Source: Glycomyces arizonensis DSM 44726
GTDB taxonomy: Bacteria > Actinomycetota > Actinomycetes > Mycobacteriales > Micromonosporaceae
NCBI RefSeq assembly: GCF_000482705.1
Contig: NZ_AXWO01000002.1
Span: forward strand, 186,001-250,000
Reading direction: 5' to 3'
Length of the DNA stretch: 64,000 nucleotides
The translations under genes were made by a program, and so were the position numbers. A model generated the notes under the pieces. The model saw only the letters and a program-made list of their open reading frames with translations. It ran no database searches and was not told the origin of the DNA. Positions 25,531 to 36,200 of the stretch are shown here, piece after piece; the first letter of the stretch is position 1; every line of letters begins with the position of its first letter.

Positions 25531-28500
25531 ATGGCCTATCCACTCGACGACCCCCGACGGGGCGTGCCGGCGAGCCCGAACCTGCCCGAGGTCGAACGCC
25601 GCGTCCTCGACTTCTGGGCCAAAGACGACACCTTCAACGCCTCCATCGAGCGCCGCGAGGCCGGCGACAAAGGAGCGGGCGAGTTCGTCTTCTACGACGG
25701 CCCGCCGTTCGCCAACGGCCTGCCCCACTACGGGCACCTCCTCACCGGCTACGTCAAGGACATCGTGCCGCGCTACCAGACCATGCGCGGGCGCCGCGTC
25801 GAACGCCGCTTCGGCTGGGACACCCACGGCATGCCCGTCGAGGTCACCACCGAGCGCGAGCTCGGCCTCAAGTCCAAGGCCGACATCGAGGAGTACGGCG
25901 TCGACCGCTTCAACGCCGCCGCGCGCGCCTCGGTGCTCCAGTTCACCGGCGAGTGGGAGGACTACGTCACCCGCCAGGCCCGCTGGGTCGACTTCGGCAA
26001 CGACTACAAGACCCTCGACCTCCCCTACATGGAGAGCGTCATGTGGGCCTTCAAGTCCCTGTACGACAAGGGCCTGGTCTACGAGGGCTACCGCGTCCTG
26101 TGGTACTGCTGGCGCTGCGAGACGCCGCTGGCCGCCACCGAGACCAAGATGGACGACACCTACAAGGACCGGCAGGACCCGGCCGTCACCGTCGGCATCG
26201 ACGTCGCAGACGACGGCCCGCTGGGCGGCGTCAAGCTCCTGGTGTGGACCACCACGCCCTGGACGCTGCCCTCGAACCTCGCCGCCGCCGTCCACCCCGA
26301 GGTGGACTACGTCGTGGTCGAGGCCGAAGGCGCCCGCTACCTCCTCGCCGAGGCGCGCCTCGCCGCCTACGCCCGCGAACTCGGCGACGAGCCGCAGGTC
26401 CTCAGCCGCCACAAGGGCGCCGACCTCGTCGGCCTGCGCTACCACCCGCCGTTCGACTTCTTCACCGGCCGCGAAGGCGCCCACCGCGTCCTCGCCGCCG
26501 ACTACGTCACCACCGAGGACGGCACCGGCGTCGTCCACATCGCCCCCGCCTTCGGCGAGGAGGACAAGCTCGTCACCGACGCCGCCGGGATCGAACCGGT
26601 CGTGCCCGTCGACGAATCCGGCCGTTTCACCGAGGAGGTCCCGCCCTACGCCGGCATGCACGTCTTCGACGCCAACAAGGCGATCATCAAGGACCTCAAG
26701 GCCACCGAGCGCCTGCTGCGCCACGACACCTACAACCACAACTACCCGCACTGCTGGCGCTGCGGCTCGCCGCTGATCCAGCGCGCCCTCTCGGCGTGGT
26801 TCGTGGCCGTCACGCAGTTCCGCGACCGCATGGTCGAGCTCAACCAGGAGATCGACTGGACCCCCTCGCACATCAAGGACGGCCAGTTCGGCAAGTGGCT
26901 CGCCAATGCCCGCGACTGGAACATCAGCCGCAACCGCTTCTGGGGCGCGCCGATCCCGGTGTGGGTCTCCGACGACCCCGCCCATCCGCGCGTCGACGTC
27001 TACGGGTCCCTCGCCGAACTCGAACGCGACTTCGGAGTCGAGGTCACCGACCTGCACCGGCCCGCGATCGACGAGCTGACCCGGCCGAACCCGGACGACC
27101 CGACCGGGAAGTCGACCATGCGCCGCGTCCCCGAGGTCCTCGACTGCTGGTTCGAGTCCGGCTCCATGCCGTTCGCGCAGGTCCACTACCCGTTCGAGAA
27201 CGCCGACTGGTTCGAGGACCACTACCCGGGCGACTTCATCGTCGAGTACACCGCCCAGACCCGCGGCTGGTTCTACCTGCTGCACGTCCTGGCGACCGCC
27301 CTGTTCGACCGGCCCGCGTTCCGCACCGCCCTGGTCCACGGGACGCTGCTCGGCGCCGACGGCCAGAAGATGTCCAAGTCGCTGCGGAACTACCCGGACG
27401 TGCGCGAGTCGTTCGAGGAGTACGGCTCCGACGCGATGCGCTGGTTCCTCGTGGCCTCGCCGGTGCTGCGCGGCGGCGACATGCCCGTCACCGAGTCCGG
27501 CTTCCGCGACGCGGTGCGCCAGGTCGTCCTGCCGCTGTGGAACGTGTGGTACTTCTACACGCTCTACGCCGGCGCCGCCGGCTACGAGGCCACGCCCGAC
27601 CAGGCCCGCGCCGCCGCGCTCGCCAGCGAGCACCGGCTCGACAAGTACCTGCTCGCGAAGACCCGCGAGCTCGTCGAGACCGCCACCGAGGCCATGGACG
27701 CCTACGACCTCGCCGGTGCGACGGCCGCGTTCCGCGCCTACCTGGAGTCGCTCACGAACTGGTACGTGCGCCGCTCCCGCGACCGCTTCTGGGAGGGCGA
27801 CACCGACGGCTTCGCCACCCTCGCCACGGCCCTCAAGACCGCGTGCGAGGTGGCCGCGCCGCTGCTGCCGCTCATCACCGAGGACATCTGGCGCGGCCTG
27901 ACCGGCGGGCGCTCGGTGCACCTGGTCGACTGGCCCTCGGCCGACGACCTGCCCTCCGACCGCGCCCTTGTCGAGGGCATGGACGCGGTGCGCGAGATCG
28001 CCTCGGTCGGTCTGTTCATGCGCAAGGCCCGCAAACTGCGCGTGCGCCTGCCGCTGGCCAAGGTCACCGTCGCCACCGGCCACGCCGAACGCCTCGAACC
28101 GTTCGCGGGGCTGCTGCGGGACGAGCTGAACGTCAAGGCCGTCGAGTTCGACTCGGACGTCGACGCCTACTGCAAGGCGGACCTCAAGCTCGTGCCCAGG
28201 GTCCTCGGGCCCCGGCTCGGCAAGGACGTGCAGCGGGTCATCAAGGCCGTCAAGACCGGCGACTGGACCGCCGAGGACGGCGTCGTCACCGCCGGAGGCG
28301 TGGTCCTGGAGGACGGCGAGTACGAGCTGACCCTGGTGGCGGTCGACGCCGAGCACACCGAGGCGCTGCCGAACGACACCGGCGTCCTGGTGCTCGACAC
28401 CGAGGTCACCCCGGAGCTGGCCGCCGAAGGCCTGGCCCGCGACGTGGTCCGCGTCGTCCAGCAGGCCCGCAAGGACGCCGACCTGGACGTCAGCGACCGC

Positions 28501-28677
28501 GTCGCGGTCACCGTCGACGCCGACGCCGACGTGCGCGCCGCCGTGGAGACCCACGCCGACTTCGTGAAGGGCGAGACGCTCGCCCTGGAGCTGTCCTTCG
28601 CGGACCTCCCGCCCGAGGCCACCACCGGCGACGCCGGAGACGGCCGAACGGTCAAGGCCGCCGTCCGCAAACGGTAG
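25531..28677 (+). CDS. ileS: Isoleucyl-tRNA synthetase
   Basis: This class I synthetase of 1048 residues charges tRNA-Ile. The HIGH motif is in [16 protein letters not shown] (about residues 54-70), [10 protein letters not shown] follows, the editing domain is in the middle, and KMSKS is in [13 protein letters not shown] (about 610). Sequence style ([24 protein letters not shown]) is that of the type 2, eukaryote-like IleS, a group generally less sensitive to mupirocin. It is controlled by the T-box upstream. GGAG at 25516-25519 is 11 nt before the ATG. A perfect terminator follows. Confidence 0.97.
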   Translation: MAYPLDDPRRGVPASPNLPEVERRVLDFWAKDDTFNASIERREAGDKGAGEFVFYDGPPFANGLPHYGHLLTGYVKDIVPRYQTMRGRRVERRFGWDTHGMPVEVTTERELGLKSKADIEEYGVDRFNAAARASVLQFTGEWEDYVTRQARWVDFGNDYKTLDLPYMESVMWAFKSLYDKGLVYEGYRVLWYCWRCETPLAATETKMDDTYKDRQDPAVTVGIDVADDGPLGGVKLLVWTTTPWTLPSNLAAAVHPEVDYVVVEAEGARYLLAEARLAAYARELGDEPQVLSRHKGADLVGLRYHPPFDFFTGREGAHRVLAADYVTTEDGTGVVHIAPAFGEEDKLVTDAAGIEPVVPVDESGRFTEEVPPYAGMHVFDANKAIIKDLKATERLLRHDTYNHNYPHCWRCGSPLIQRALSAWFVAVTQFRDRMVELNQEIDWTPSHIKDGQFGKWLANARDWNISRNRFWGAPIPVWVSDDPAHPRVDVYGSLAELERDFGVEVTDLHRPAIDELTRPNPDDPTGKSTMRRVPEVLDCWFESGSMPFAQVHYPFENADWFEDHYPGDFIVEYTAQTRGWFYLLHVLATALFDRPAFRTALVHGTLLGADGQKMSKSLRNYPDVRESFEEYGSDAMRWFLVASPVLRGGDMPVTESGFRDAVRQVVLPLWNVWYFYTLYAGAAGYEATPDQARAAALASEHRLDKYLLAKTRELVETATEAMDAYDLAGATAAFRAYLESLTNWYVRRSRDRFWEGDTDGFATLATALKTACEVAAPLLPLITEDIWRGLTGGRSVHLVDWPSADDLPSDRALVEGMDAVREIASVGLFMRKARKLRVRLPLAKVTVATGHAERLEPFAGLLRDELNVKAVEFDSDVDAYCKADLKLVPRVLGPRLGKDVQRVIKAVKTGDWTAEDGVVTAGGVVLEDGEYELTLVAVDAEHTEALPNDTGVLVLDTEVTPELAAEGLARDVVRVVQQARKDADLDVSDRVAVTVDADADVRAAVETHADFVKGETLALELSFADLPPEATTGDAGDGRTVKAAVRKR

Positions 28678-28684
28678 GACCGAC

Positions 28685-28726
28685 ACAGCGAGGGCCCGGC
28701 GGCGCCAGCCGCCGGGCCCTCGCTGT
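28685..28726 (+). terminator. ileS terminator
   Basis: A perfect 19-bp stem (arms 28685-28703 and 28708-28726) with a GCCA loop starts 7 bp after the ileS stop. Its 27-bp core recurs exactly at 29399-29425. Confidence 0.9.
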
Positions 28727-28735
28727 GGGTTCGTG

Positions 28736-29122
28736 CTATTCGAGCGGAGCGGTCCAACCCGCGAGCACCTTGGCGATCTCGGGGACCTCGTGGTCGCCTT
28801 GAGCCACGGCACGTATGAAGTCATCGCCTTCTTCGGGCGAGGGGACCTTGAGGTGGAGCCCGTTCATGCCGAACATCAGCTTGGTCCCCAGATACGCGAG
28901 ACGCTTGTTGCCGTCCACCATCGCGTGGTTCCGCGCGAGCGAATGCAGCAGTGCGGCGGCCTTCTCGTGCAGTTCCGTGTACGCCTCCACACCGAACGCT
29001 GCGGCCCGGGGCCGGGCGAGAGCCGACTCGAGCAGACCCCAGTCGCGCACTGGGGGCCGTTCGGTTCCGGTGACCACTTTGGCGATCTTGATCAGGTCAT
29101 CGAGATCGAGGTAGTAGATCAC
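28736..29122 (-). CDS. doc: Doc toxin (death-on-curing, Fic fold)
   Basis: This 128-residue protein has the Fic/Doc motif HAMVDGNKR (66-74), where the Doc-type sequence makes the enzyme a kinase that phosphorylates and inactivates EF-Tu. The N-terminus IYYLDLDDLIKIA and length are typical. The GTG start overlaps the antitoxin stop (GTGA). It is the second gene of a toxin-antitoxin pair. Confidence 0.9.
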   Translation of the reverse strand: MIYYLDLDDLIKIAKVVTGTERPPVRDWGLLESALARPRAAAFGVEAYTELHEKAAALLHSLARNHAMVDGNKRLAYLGTKLMFGMNGLHLKVPSPEEGDDFIRAVAQGDHEVPEIAKVLAGWTAPLE

Positions 29123-29316
29123 TTGGCGAGCCGATCCAGCAGCTCGCTGTCTTCTTCCAAGCTGCGCGCGAGCAGGTCGTCGAACCGGCGCTGCCGCTCG
29201 GTCAGGAAGCCGTGGATGGCCTCCACCGCGAGCTCGTGCTTGGAGCGGTGCTCCTTGGCGGCCCGCTCGGTGAGCATGCGGTCGTCTTCTTCTGAGAGTC
29301 TCAACGTCATGGCCAT
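29119..29316 (-). CDS. Ribbon-helix-helix antitoxin of the Doc pair
   Basis: This 65-residue protein begins MTLRLSEEDDRMLTERAAKEHRSKHELAVEAIHGFL, a ribbon-helix-helix DNA-binding fold, followed by an acidic tail that should bind Doc. Phd is the usual Doc partner, so an RHH partner is a variant pairing. The ATG at 29316 lies 7 nt after TATCAT (leaderless), within the CGGTAATGATACCG palindrome. Confidence 0.8.
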   Translation of the reverse strand: MAMTLRLSEEDDRMLTERAAKEHRSKHELAVEAIHGFLTERQRRFDDLLARSLEEDSELLDRLAK

Positions 29317-29317
29317 A

Positions 29318-29331
29318 CGGTAATGATACCG
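29318..29331. promoter_or_regulatory. Autoregulatory operator and -10 of the Doc pair
   Basis: The palindrome CGGTA-ATGA-TACCG overlaps the minus-strand -10 TATCAT and ends directly before the antitoxin start codon, an ideal position for repression by the antitoxin. Confidence 0.6.
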
Positions 29332-29398
29332 CGTGATATTCCTTGGTATTGACTTATTTCGCCTGTTCGCTGGCGTGCCGTTTCAGGCGTAGTGCCGA

Positions 29399-29425
29399 GG
29401 CCCGGCGGCGCCAGCCGCCGGGCCC
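29399..29425 (-). terminator. Terminator of the lipoprotein gene, identical core to the ileS terminator
   Basis: GGCCCGGCGGC and GCCGCCGGGCC flank a GCCA loop. The 27 bp are identical to 28693-28719. Confidence 0.7.
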
Positions 29426-29448
29426 CTTGTGTCAGATGGTGTTGCGGG

Positions 29449-29943
29449 TCAGGAGAGGAAGTCGCCGCCGCAGATCTTCCATTCGTCTTCTTCCTTGACC
29501 AGGTTCATCGTCGAGGTCTCGGTCGACTCCTCGCCGGTCGCGAAGTCCGGGCCGGTCACCTCGACCTCGACGGTGGCGGTGTCGCCGTCCTCGGTGGTCT
29601 CGAGGATGTCGTACTCGAAGTCGACCTCGCTGAAGTCGGGCATCGAGCCCATCATCGCGTCGATCTCCTCGTCCGACATCGACTTCATCTCGTCGGCGGT
29701 CGACTGGATGTCCGTGACGTCCTCCTCGCAGAAGTAGTCGGCGCCGACCTCGGCGACCTTGTCGAAGTCCCCCTCGGCGAAGGCGCCCAGGAAGTCCTCG
29801 GCGCCGTTGTCGTAGAAGTTCTCCACCGCCGCTTCGGGGGTGTCCGCGCCGCCGCCGCAGGCGGCGAGTACCAGCGCGGTGGCGAGGGCGCCGCCGGCCA
29901 CGGCCGCCGCCCGGCGGACAGGGGTCAGCTTGCTGTGCATCAT
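29449..29943 (-). CDS. Secreted lipoprotein, unknown function
   Basis: This protein of 164 residues has a lipoprotein signal peptide: basic KLTPVRRAA, a hydrophobic core, and the lipobox LAAC followed by GGG. The mature part is small and acidic, with TPEAAVENFYDNGAEDFLGAF early and EEDEWKICGGDFLS at the end, the layout of NTF2-like/DUF4878 lipoproteins that often accompany envelope systems. ATG at 29943 or 29940 starts it; an in-frame extension of 64 codons has no signal features. A near-palindrome, TTCCAAT-CGA-ATTGGGAA, sits just upstream (29947-29964). Confidence 0.75.
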   Translation of the reverse strand: MMHSKLTPVRRAAAVAGGALATALVLAACGGGADTPEAAVENFYDNGAEDFLGAFAEGDFDKVAEVGADYFCEEDVTDIQSTADEMKSMSDEEIDAMMGSMPDFSEVDFEYDILETTEDGDTATVEVEVTGPDFATGEESTETSTMNLVKEEDEWKICGGDFLS

Positions 29944-30174
29944 GAGTTCCAATCGAATTGGGAAGCATCGGATCGGGCCCGTCGGGTAGAAGCGGACCGG
30001 CAGTCGTTCTCGGCCGGCTTCAAGGCCCGCCGTGACATTAGCACCACAGGACCACACTCTTGTTTGCTCGGGACCCGCTCCGCCGCTGGTCGGGATGCTT
30101 GTGGCGGTGGCGTCGTCCGGCGCGCACGGCCCCACTCGGGCGCGAGCCGGGCGCGGCGGGCGGCGGGGGGCTGC

Positions 30175-33100
30175 TCAGTCCAGGTCGGGCCACCACGTGC
30201 GGTCGGCGCCCACGTAGTAGAACGCGGCCCGCACCCGCGATTCGGGGACGCCCCGCAGCTTCGCCCACGCCTTGCGGTAGACGCGCAGCTGCAGCGCGGC
30301 GTTCTGGGCCGCCTCGCCTTCGGGCGGGCGGCCGGTCTTCCAGTCGACGAGGTCGAAGCCGCCGTCCTCGGCGGCGAACACCGCGTCGATCCGGCCCCGC
30401 ACCAGCGTGCCCTCGTACTCGATCACGAACGGCACCTCCTGGGCGACGACGGCGCGCCCCGCCCACTCCGAGCGCTTGAAGGCGTCCTTGAGCCGGTCCA
30501 GCTCCTCGTCGCCGACCGCCTCGTCGGCCGCGCCCGGCAGGTCGTCCGGGTCGAACAGGGTCCCGCCGCCGAAGAACTCCTCGACCCACGCGTGGAACTC
30601 GGTGCCCCGCCGCGTCGCCTGATGCGGCGGCCGCGGCATCGGGCGCCGCCGCTCGGCGGCGAACGCCGCCTCGTCCGCCCGCATCGCCATCAGCTGGGAC
30701 GTCGAGAGGCGACGCGGGCGCGGCAGCTTGACCACGCCGGATTCGCGCTCGTCCCGCTCGGCCAGCAGCAGCGCGGCCTCCTCGGCCCAGCGCCTGGCCG
30801 CCGGGGCGTCGCTCAGCTCGCCCGAGGCGGCGACGAGCTCGGCCGCCTCGGCGAACGAGTCCTGCCGCGACCCCAGCGGCGCGGCCTTCGGCCACTGGGC
30901 CGTGCGCCCCTGCTCCTCGAGCGGGTTGGACGGCCCCGACTCGGTCCAGACGGCGGCCTCGGCTCCGGCGAGGCGCGCCTCCTCCAGGTACGGGGCGGGC
31001 TTCCTGGCCCGGCTGGAGTCGGCGTCCCACCAGTAGCCGCCCGCCAGCAGCAGGTGCTTCGCCCGCGTCAACGCCACATAGGCCAGTCGCCGCTCCTCGT
31101 CGAGCCGGGCCTCCTTGTCGTCCGCCTTGAAGGCGGTCAGGGCCTTTTTGACCTCGGCGGGCGTGCGGGCCTCGTCCAGGTACAGCACGGGCAGGTTCGC
31201 GGCGTCGCCCCGCAGCGGGTACGGCAGCCGGGACGGATCGGTCACCCACGTCGAGGCCGCGCCGCCGCTCGGCAGGATGCCCTCGCACAGCCCCGGCACG
31301 GCCACCGTGTCCCATTCCAGGCCCTTCGCGGCGTGCACCGTCATCAGCTGCACCACCCCGCCGGCGGCCTTCGCGCCCTCGATGACCAGGCCCCGTTCGC
31401 GTTCGGCCGCCGACTCCAGGTAGGACAGGAACCCGGGGACGCTCGCGCCGCTCGTGTCGTTCTCGTACGAGGCGGCGATGTCGGTGAACTCGTCCAGGTT
31501 CGCCAGGTCCCCGCGGTGGAGCATGACCTCCACGTCCAGGCCGGTGTAGCCGATGACGTCGCCGACGATGTCGGGCAGGCTCTGGCCCAGGCGGCTCCTG
31601 ATCCACGTGAGCTCCTCGTGCAGCTGGGCGAAGCGCAGCAGCCCCAGCGCCGAGTACTGCTCGGCGTCGCCCGGGTCGGCCAGCGCGTCGGCCAGGGACG
31701 CCTCGGCCTCGACGCCCGCGTCGGGCTCGAAACCGCGCACGCCCGGGGCCATCTCCTTGGCCCGGTTCCACAGCGCCCCGATGTCCCTGGGGCCGATGCG
31801 CCACCGCGTGCCGGTGAGCAGCCGCATGAGCGCCGGGCCGTTCGTCGGGTCGGCGGCGGCCCGCAGCATCGCCACGACCTCGGCGACCTCCGGGTAGTAC
31901 AGCAGCCCGAGCGAGCCGACGACCTGCACCGGCAGCCCGGCGGCCGTCAAGGCCCGGTGGAGGGCGGGGATCTGGCGCCGCTTGCGCACGAGCACCGCCG
32001 CGGTCGCCTCGCCCTCGGGGTCCCACGTCTCGACCAGGCGAGAGGCGATCCACTCGGCCTCGTCGTCGGCGGTCAGGTGCATGGCCGCCTCGACGCGGCC
32101 GCCGCCGTCGACGCCCGCGGTCAAGGGCGGCACGGTCCCGGCGCGCAGCGGCGCCGAGACCGCGTTGGCGACGTCGAGGATCCGGGTCCGGTTGCGCCAC
32201 GACGTGGTGAGGTACACCGTGGACGCCGCCTCGCCGCCGGGGCCGGGGAAGTCGGCGGGGAAGCGCTGCAAGGTGCCCGCCGAGGCCCCGCGCCAGGAGT
32301 AGATCGACTGGTTCGGGTCGCCCACGGCCGTCACGGGGTGTCCGGCGCCGAACAGGTCGCGCAGCAGCGTCACCTGCGAATGCGAGGTGTCCTGGTATTC
32401 GTCGAGCAGGACGGCCCGCCACCGGTCGCGCTCGGTGCGCACGATCTCGGGCGAGGCGGCGACGAGGTCGGCCGCGAGCGAGAGCTGGTCGGCGAAGTCC
32501 ATGACGCCGAGCTCGCGCTTGCGCCGCTCCCACGCCTCGACCAGCGGCAGCAGCTGCCGGTGCTTGCGCAGCAGGCCGACGAACGAGCGGTAGTCCTCGT
32601 TGTCCTTCGCCGCCTGCCGTTCGGCGAGCTCGGCGGCCAGGCCGCGGCCGAAGCCGCGCAGGTCCTCGCCGCCGCGCAGGTGCTCGGCCAGTTCGCCGGC
32701 GAGGCGCAGGACCAGCTCGGTGACCTTGTCGATGCCGACGTCGAACTCGGTCATCTCCCCGTCCCAGGCCGTCACCACGTCGCGGGCGAGCTGCCAGCGG
32801 CCGGTCTCGGTGACCACGCGCGTGCTCGGCTCGACGCCGATGCGGATGCCGTGCTCGGTGACCAGGCTCGCGGCGTACGCGTTGTAGGTGGACACGGTCG
32901 GCTCGCCGTGCATCTTGGACAGTTCGGGGATGCTCTCGGCGAGCTTGCGGAGCTTCTCGCGCACCCGCGCGGCCAGTTCGGCGGCGGCCTTGCGGGTGAA
33001 GGTGAGCCCGAGGATGCGCTCGGGCCGCACGACGCGGTTGGCGATGAGCCACACCACCCGGTCGGCCATCGTGGTGGTCTTGCCCGACCCGGCCCCGGCC

Positions 33101-33213
33101 ACGACGAGGAGCGGCGCCGTCCCCGCCTCGATGACGGCCCGCTGCTCCTCGGTGGGGGTGTGCTCGCCGAGCCGGTTCGCGAGGCCGACCGCGCTGTAGA
33201 CGCCCTCACTCAT
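30175..33213 (-). CDS. adnB: Helicase-nuclease subunit AdnB
   Basis: This protein of about 1012 residues pairs a UvrD-like DNA helicase with a C-terminal RecB-like nuclease and with AdnA resects DNA double-strand ends. Seen are Walker A VVAGAGSGKTTTMADRV, motif II LLDEYQDTSHSQ, GDPNQSIYSWRGA, LMTVHAAKGLEWD, and nuclease residues in RRGTEFHAWVEEFF, RGRIDAVFA and LVDWKTGRP. ATG 33213 is chosen because it overlaps the adnA stop; an ATG at 33234 is possible. AdnAB replaces RecBCD/AddAB in many actinobacteria. Confidence 0.93.
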   Translation of the reverse strand: MSEGVYSAVGLANRLGEHTPTEEQRAVIEAGTAPLLVVAGAGSGKTTTMADRVVWLIANRVVRPERILGLTFTRKAAAELAARVREKLRKLAESIPELSKMHGEPTVSTYNAYAASLVTEHGIRIGVEPSTRVVTETGRWQLARDVVTAWDGEMTEFDVGIDKVTELVLRLAGELAEHLRGGEDLRGFGRGLAAELAERQAAKDNEDYRSFVGLLRKHRQLLPLVEAWERRKRELGVMDFADQLSLAADLVAASPEIVRTERDRWRAVLLDEYQDTSHSQVTLLRDLFGAGHPVTAVGDPNQSIYSWRGASAGTLQRFPADFPGPGGEAASTVYLTTSWRNRTRILDVANAVSAPLRAGTVPPLTAGVDGGGRVEAAMHLTADDEAEWIASRLVETWDPEGEATAAVLVRKRRQIPALHRALTAAGLPVQVVGSLGLLYYPEVAEVVAMLRAAADPTNGPALMRLLTGTRWRIGPRDIGALWNRAKEMAPGVRGFEPDAGVEAEASLADALADPGDAEQYSALGLLRFAQLHEELTWIRSRLGQSLPDIVGDVIGYTGLDVEVMLHRGDLANLDEFTDIAASYENDTSGASVPGFLSYLESAAERERGLVIEGAKAAGGVVQLMTVHAAKGLEWDTVAVPGLCEGILPSGGAASTWVTDPSRLPYPLRGDAANLPVLYLDEARTPAEVKKALTAFKADDKEARLDEERRLAYVALTRAKHLLLAGGYWWDADSSRARKPAPYLEEARLAGAEAAVWTESGPSNPLEEQGRTAQWPKAAPLGSRQDSFAEAAELVAASGELSDAPAARRWAEEAALLLAERDERESGVVKLPRPRRLSTSQLMAMRADEAAFAAERRRPMPRPPHQATRRGTEFHAWVEEFFGGGTLFDPDDLPGAADEAVGDEELDRLKDAFKRSEWAGRAVVAQEVPFVIEYEGTLVRGRIDAVFAAEDGGFDLVDWKTGRPPEGEAAQNAALQLRVYRKAWAKLRGVPESRVRAAFYYVGADRTWWPDLD

Positions 33214-36200
33214 CGGTGACCTGCCGTCCCTCATCGGCGATGGGACAGCAGTTCCTGACCGAGCAGGTGGCGCACTTGCCCGAGTGCCTGGCCTCGAACG
33301 CGGCCGCGCCCATCTGGCGGGCGGTGTCGTCGACCAGGTCGGCGGCCCACTCGGGGTTCGCGGCGTCGCCGAGCGGCCCCTGCGTGAGCGCCTTCGTCTT
33401 CGTCTTGTTCTCCACGCTCGGGTAGACCAGTTCGGCCCCGCCCGCCTCGGTGCCCTCCTCGAAGGCGCCCTGGGTGACGGCGAGCTGGTAGGCGCCCATC
33501 TGCGAGTGCTGCTCGGCGTCTCTCTGGCTGGGCGTGTGCTTGCCGGTCTTGAGGTCGACGACGTAGAGGCGGCCGTCCTCGTCGCGTTCGAGCCGGTCGA
33601 CCTGCCCGGACATGACGACCTCGACGCCGGGCGGGCCGAGTTCGAGCTTGACGCGGAAGGAGCGCTCGGCGCCGAGCAGTTCGCGCTTGTTGGCCCGCAG
33701 CCAGGCGGCGAACCGCTCCACCGCCCCGGCGATGCGCCGCCGCTCCTGCTCGGCCTGCCAGGGCGCCTCGAACGGGAGGCGGTCGAAGTGCTGGTCGACG
33801 ACGTGGCGCATGACCTCGGCGGGGTCGGCGTCGGGCGTCTCGGCGACGGCCTCGGCGGCGGCGTGCAGCAGCGTGCCCATGTGGCGGGGGAGCGGCTCGC
33901 TCGAGTCGCCGCCGTGGGATTCGAGGACCCACCGCAGGCCGCACTGCTGGGTCTTCTCCACTTGCGAGGGCGAGATCTTCACGGTCTCGCCCGCGAGCGC
34001 GAGGGCGCGCTCGTCGGACAGCTCGGCCAGGCCCCACCACGCGGCCGGGCTCGCGCCGGGCACGACGGCCGAGGCGAGCCGCTGCAACTGCGCCGCGGCG
34101 GCGGCCCGGCCCGGATGCCCGGCGTCGACGACGATCTCCCGCAGCCGGGCCACCAGCGCCGCCAGGCTCAGGGGCCGCACGCCGCGCGGCGGGCTGCTCG
34201 CCTCGATGCCGAGTTCGGCGCAGAACCGGCTGGGCTGCAGGTCGTCGGAGTCGACGGTGGTGACCAGCAGGCGCGTGCGGGCCCTGGTGCAGGCGACGTA
34301 GAACAGGCGGCGGTCCTCGTCGAGCAGCTGCGCGACGGCGTCGACGTCGGCGCGGCCTTCGAGGAGGTCGACCAGGGCCTCGGCGCCCATGACCGAACCG
34401 CGCGGGCGCAGGTTCGGCCACAGGCCCTCCTGCGCCCCGGCGACGACGACGAAGTCCCACTGCCGGCCGTGGGCGGCGTGGGCGGTGGTGAGGGTGACCG
34501 CGTCGCCGACGTCGGCCGCCTGCGACCGGTAGGCGCCGGGCAGCTGCTGGTGGAGGACGTGCTCGGCGAACACGTCGACCAGGGCGCCCGGCTGCTTGCG
34601 CTCGTAGTCGGCGGCGACGTCGAACAGGGCGATGACGGCGTCGAGCTCGGCGTCGGCCCGCTGCGCGCGCCGGTCGGCCGACAGGGCGCGGCGCTTGAGG
34701 CGCTCGCCCATGCCGGAGGTCTCCCACACCCGCCACAGGACGTCGCCGATGCCGCCGGGGCCCCTGGCCGCCTCGAACAGGGCCGAGAGCCGCCGCGCGG
34801 GCGCGGCCCACTCCTCGTCTGGCAGGGAGGCGATCTCGCCGGGGTCGGCGAGGGCCTGGACGAGGAGGTCGGCGGTGGGGGAGAAGTCGTCGGCGGCGAT
34901 GGCGATGCGGCGCAGCTCCTGGCGCAGCCGCCGTTCGGCGAACGGGTCGGCGCCGCCGAACGCGGAGTGCAGGAGACCGGCGGCGGTGGTCTCGTCGAGC
35001 CGGTCCATGTGCCGTCCGATCAGGACGATGCGGAGCAGGTCGCGGACGGTCGGGTGGGCCGGGAGCGGCACGTCGTCGGAGGCCTGATGCGTCGGGACGC
35101 CCGCGTGCTGCATGGCGCGGCGCAGCTGCGGGATGGCCGAGGCGGACTTGACGACGACGGCCATGTCGGCGTAGGGGGTGCCCTCGAGCAGGTGGGCGCG
35201 GCGGAGCGTGTCGGCGATGTGGACGGCCTCGCGGGTGGGCGAGGGCAGGTGCACGACCGCGGCCGAACCGTCCGCTTCGGAGTCGGTGCCCCTCCTACGG
35301 TCCCGGTCGGGGCCCCGCAGCCGCCCCGAGAGCCGAATGGTGGCCGACAGCGGCGCGAGGGCGACGGTGTGCGTGTTCGAAAGCCGCACGGTCGGCGCGT
35401 CCTCGCCGCCCGTCGCGGCGAACCGGTCGGGGAAGTCGCGCACGGACTCCGGATCGCCGCCCCGGTAGGCGAACACGGCCTCGTCGGGGCACCCGGCGGC
35501 GACGAGGTTCCCGCCCTCGCCCGCCAGGAGCTCGAGCAGTTCGACGTGGGCGGGCGTGGCGTCCTGGAGGTCGTCGACGAACACCCACGCCGGGCGCGGC
35601 ACCAGATCGGGCCAGGCGCGCAGTTCGGCCGAGGCGGCGCGGATGAGCTCGGCCGCGTCGTACAGGCCACTGGCCATGGACTGGACGGCGAGGGTGGTGA
35701 CGTAGCGGTCGTAGAACCGCGCCGCGGCTATCCACTCGGGACGGTCGTGCTCGCGGCCGAGCCGCGCCAGGTCCCTCTCGGTGATCCCGCGCTCACCGCA
35801 GCGCATGATGAGGTCCTGGAGCTGCTGCGTGAACGCGTAGGTGCCCAACGCCTCCGACAGGCCCTCGGGCCACGAGAAGTCCTCGGCGGCGAGCATGGAC
35901 CGGATGAGCGCGTCCGCCTCGGGGCCGGTGAGCAGCCGCGGCTCGTCGCGGCCGTCGGCCACCGCCGCGGCGCGCAGCACCGCGAACGCGAGCGCCGCGA
36001 AGGTGAACACGCCGACCTCGGCAGCGGAGTGCGGAGCCGTGAGCGCGTTGATCCGGTCGCGCAGATACGCGGTGTCGGGGCGGCGCAGCCCCAGCACCAG
36101 GATCGAGGCCGGGTCGGCGCCGTCCTCGACTTTCGCTGCGGCGCTGCGGATGAGGGCCTCGGTCTTGCCGGTGCCGGGCCCGCCGCGGACCAGCAGCGGC

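Noticed and set aside
25258-28824. 1188-codon open frame on the minus strand over ileS
   Set aside because: Antisense to ileS; low-complexity Gly/Val/Arg/Asp composition mirrors the codon pattern of the real gene.
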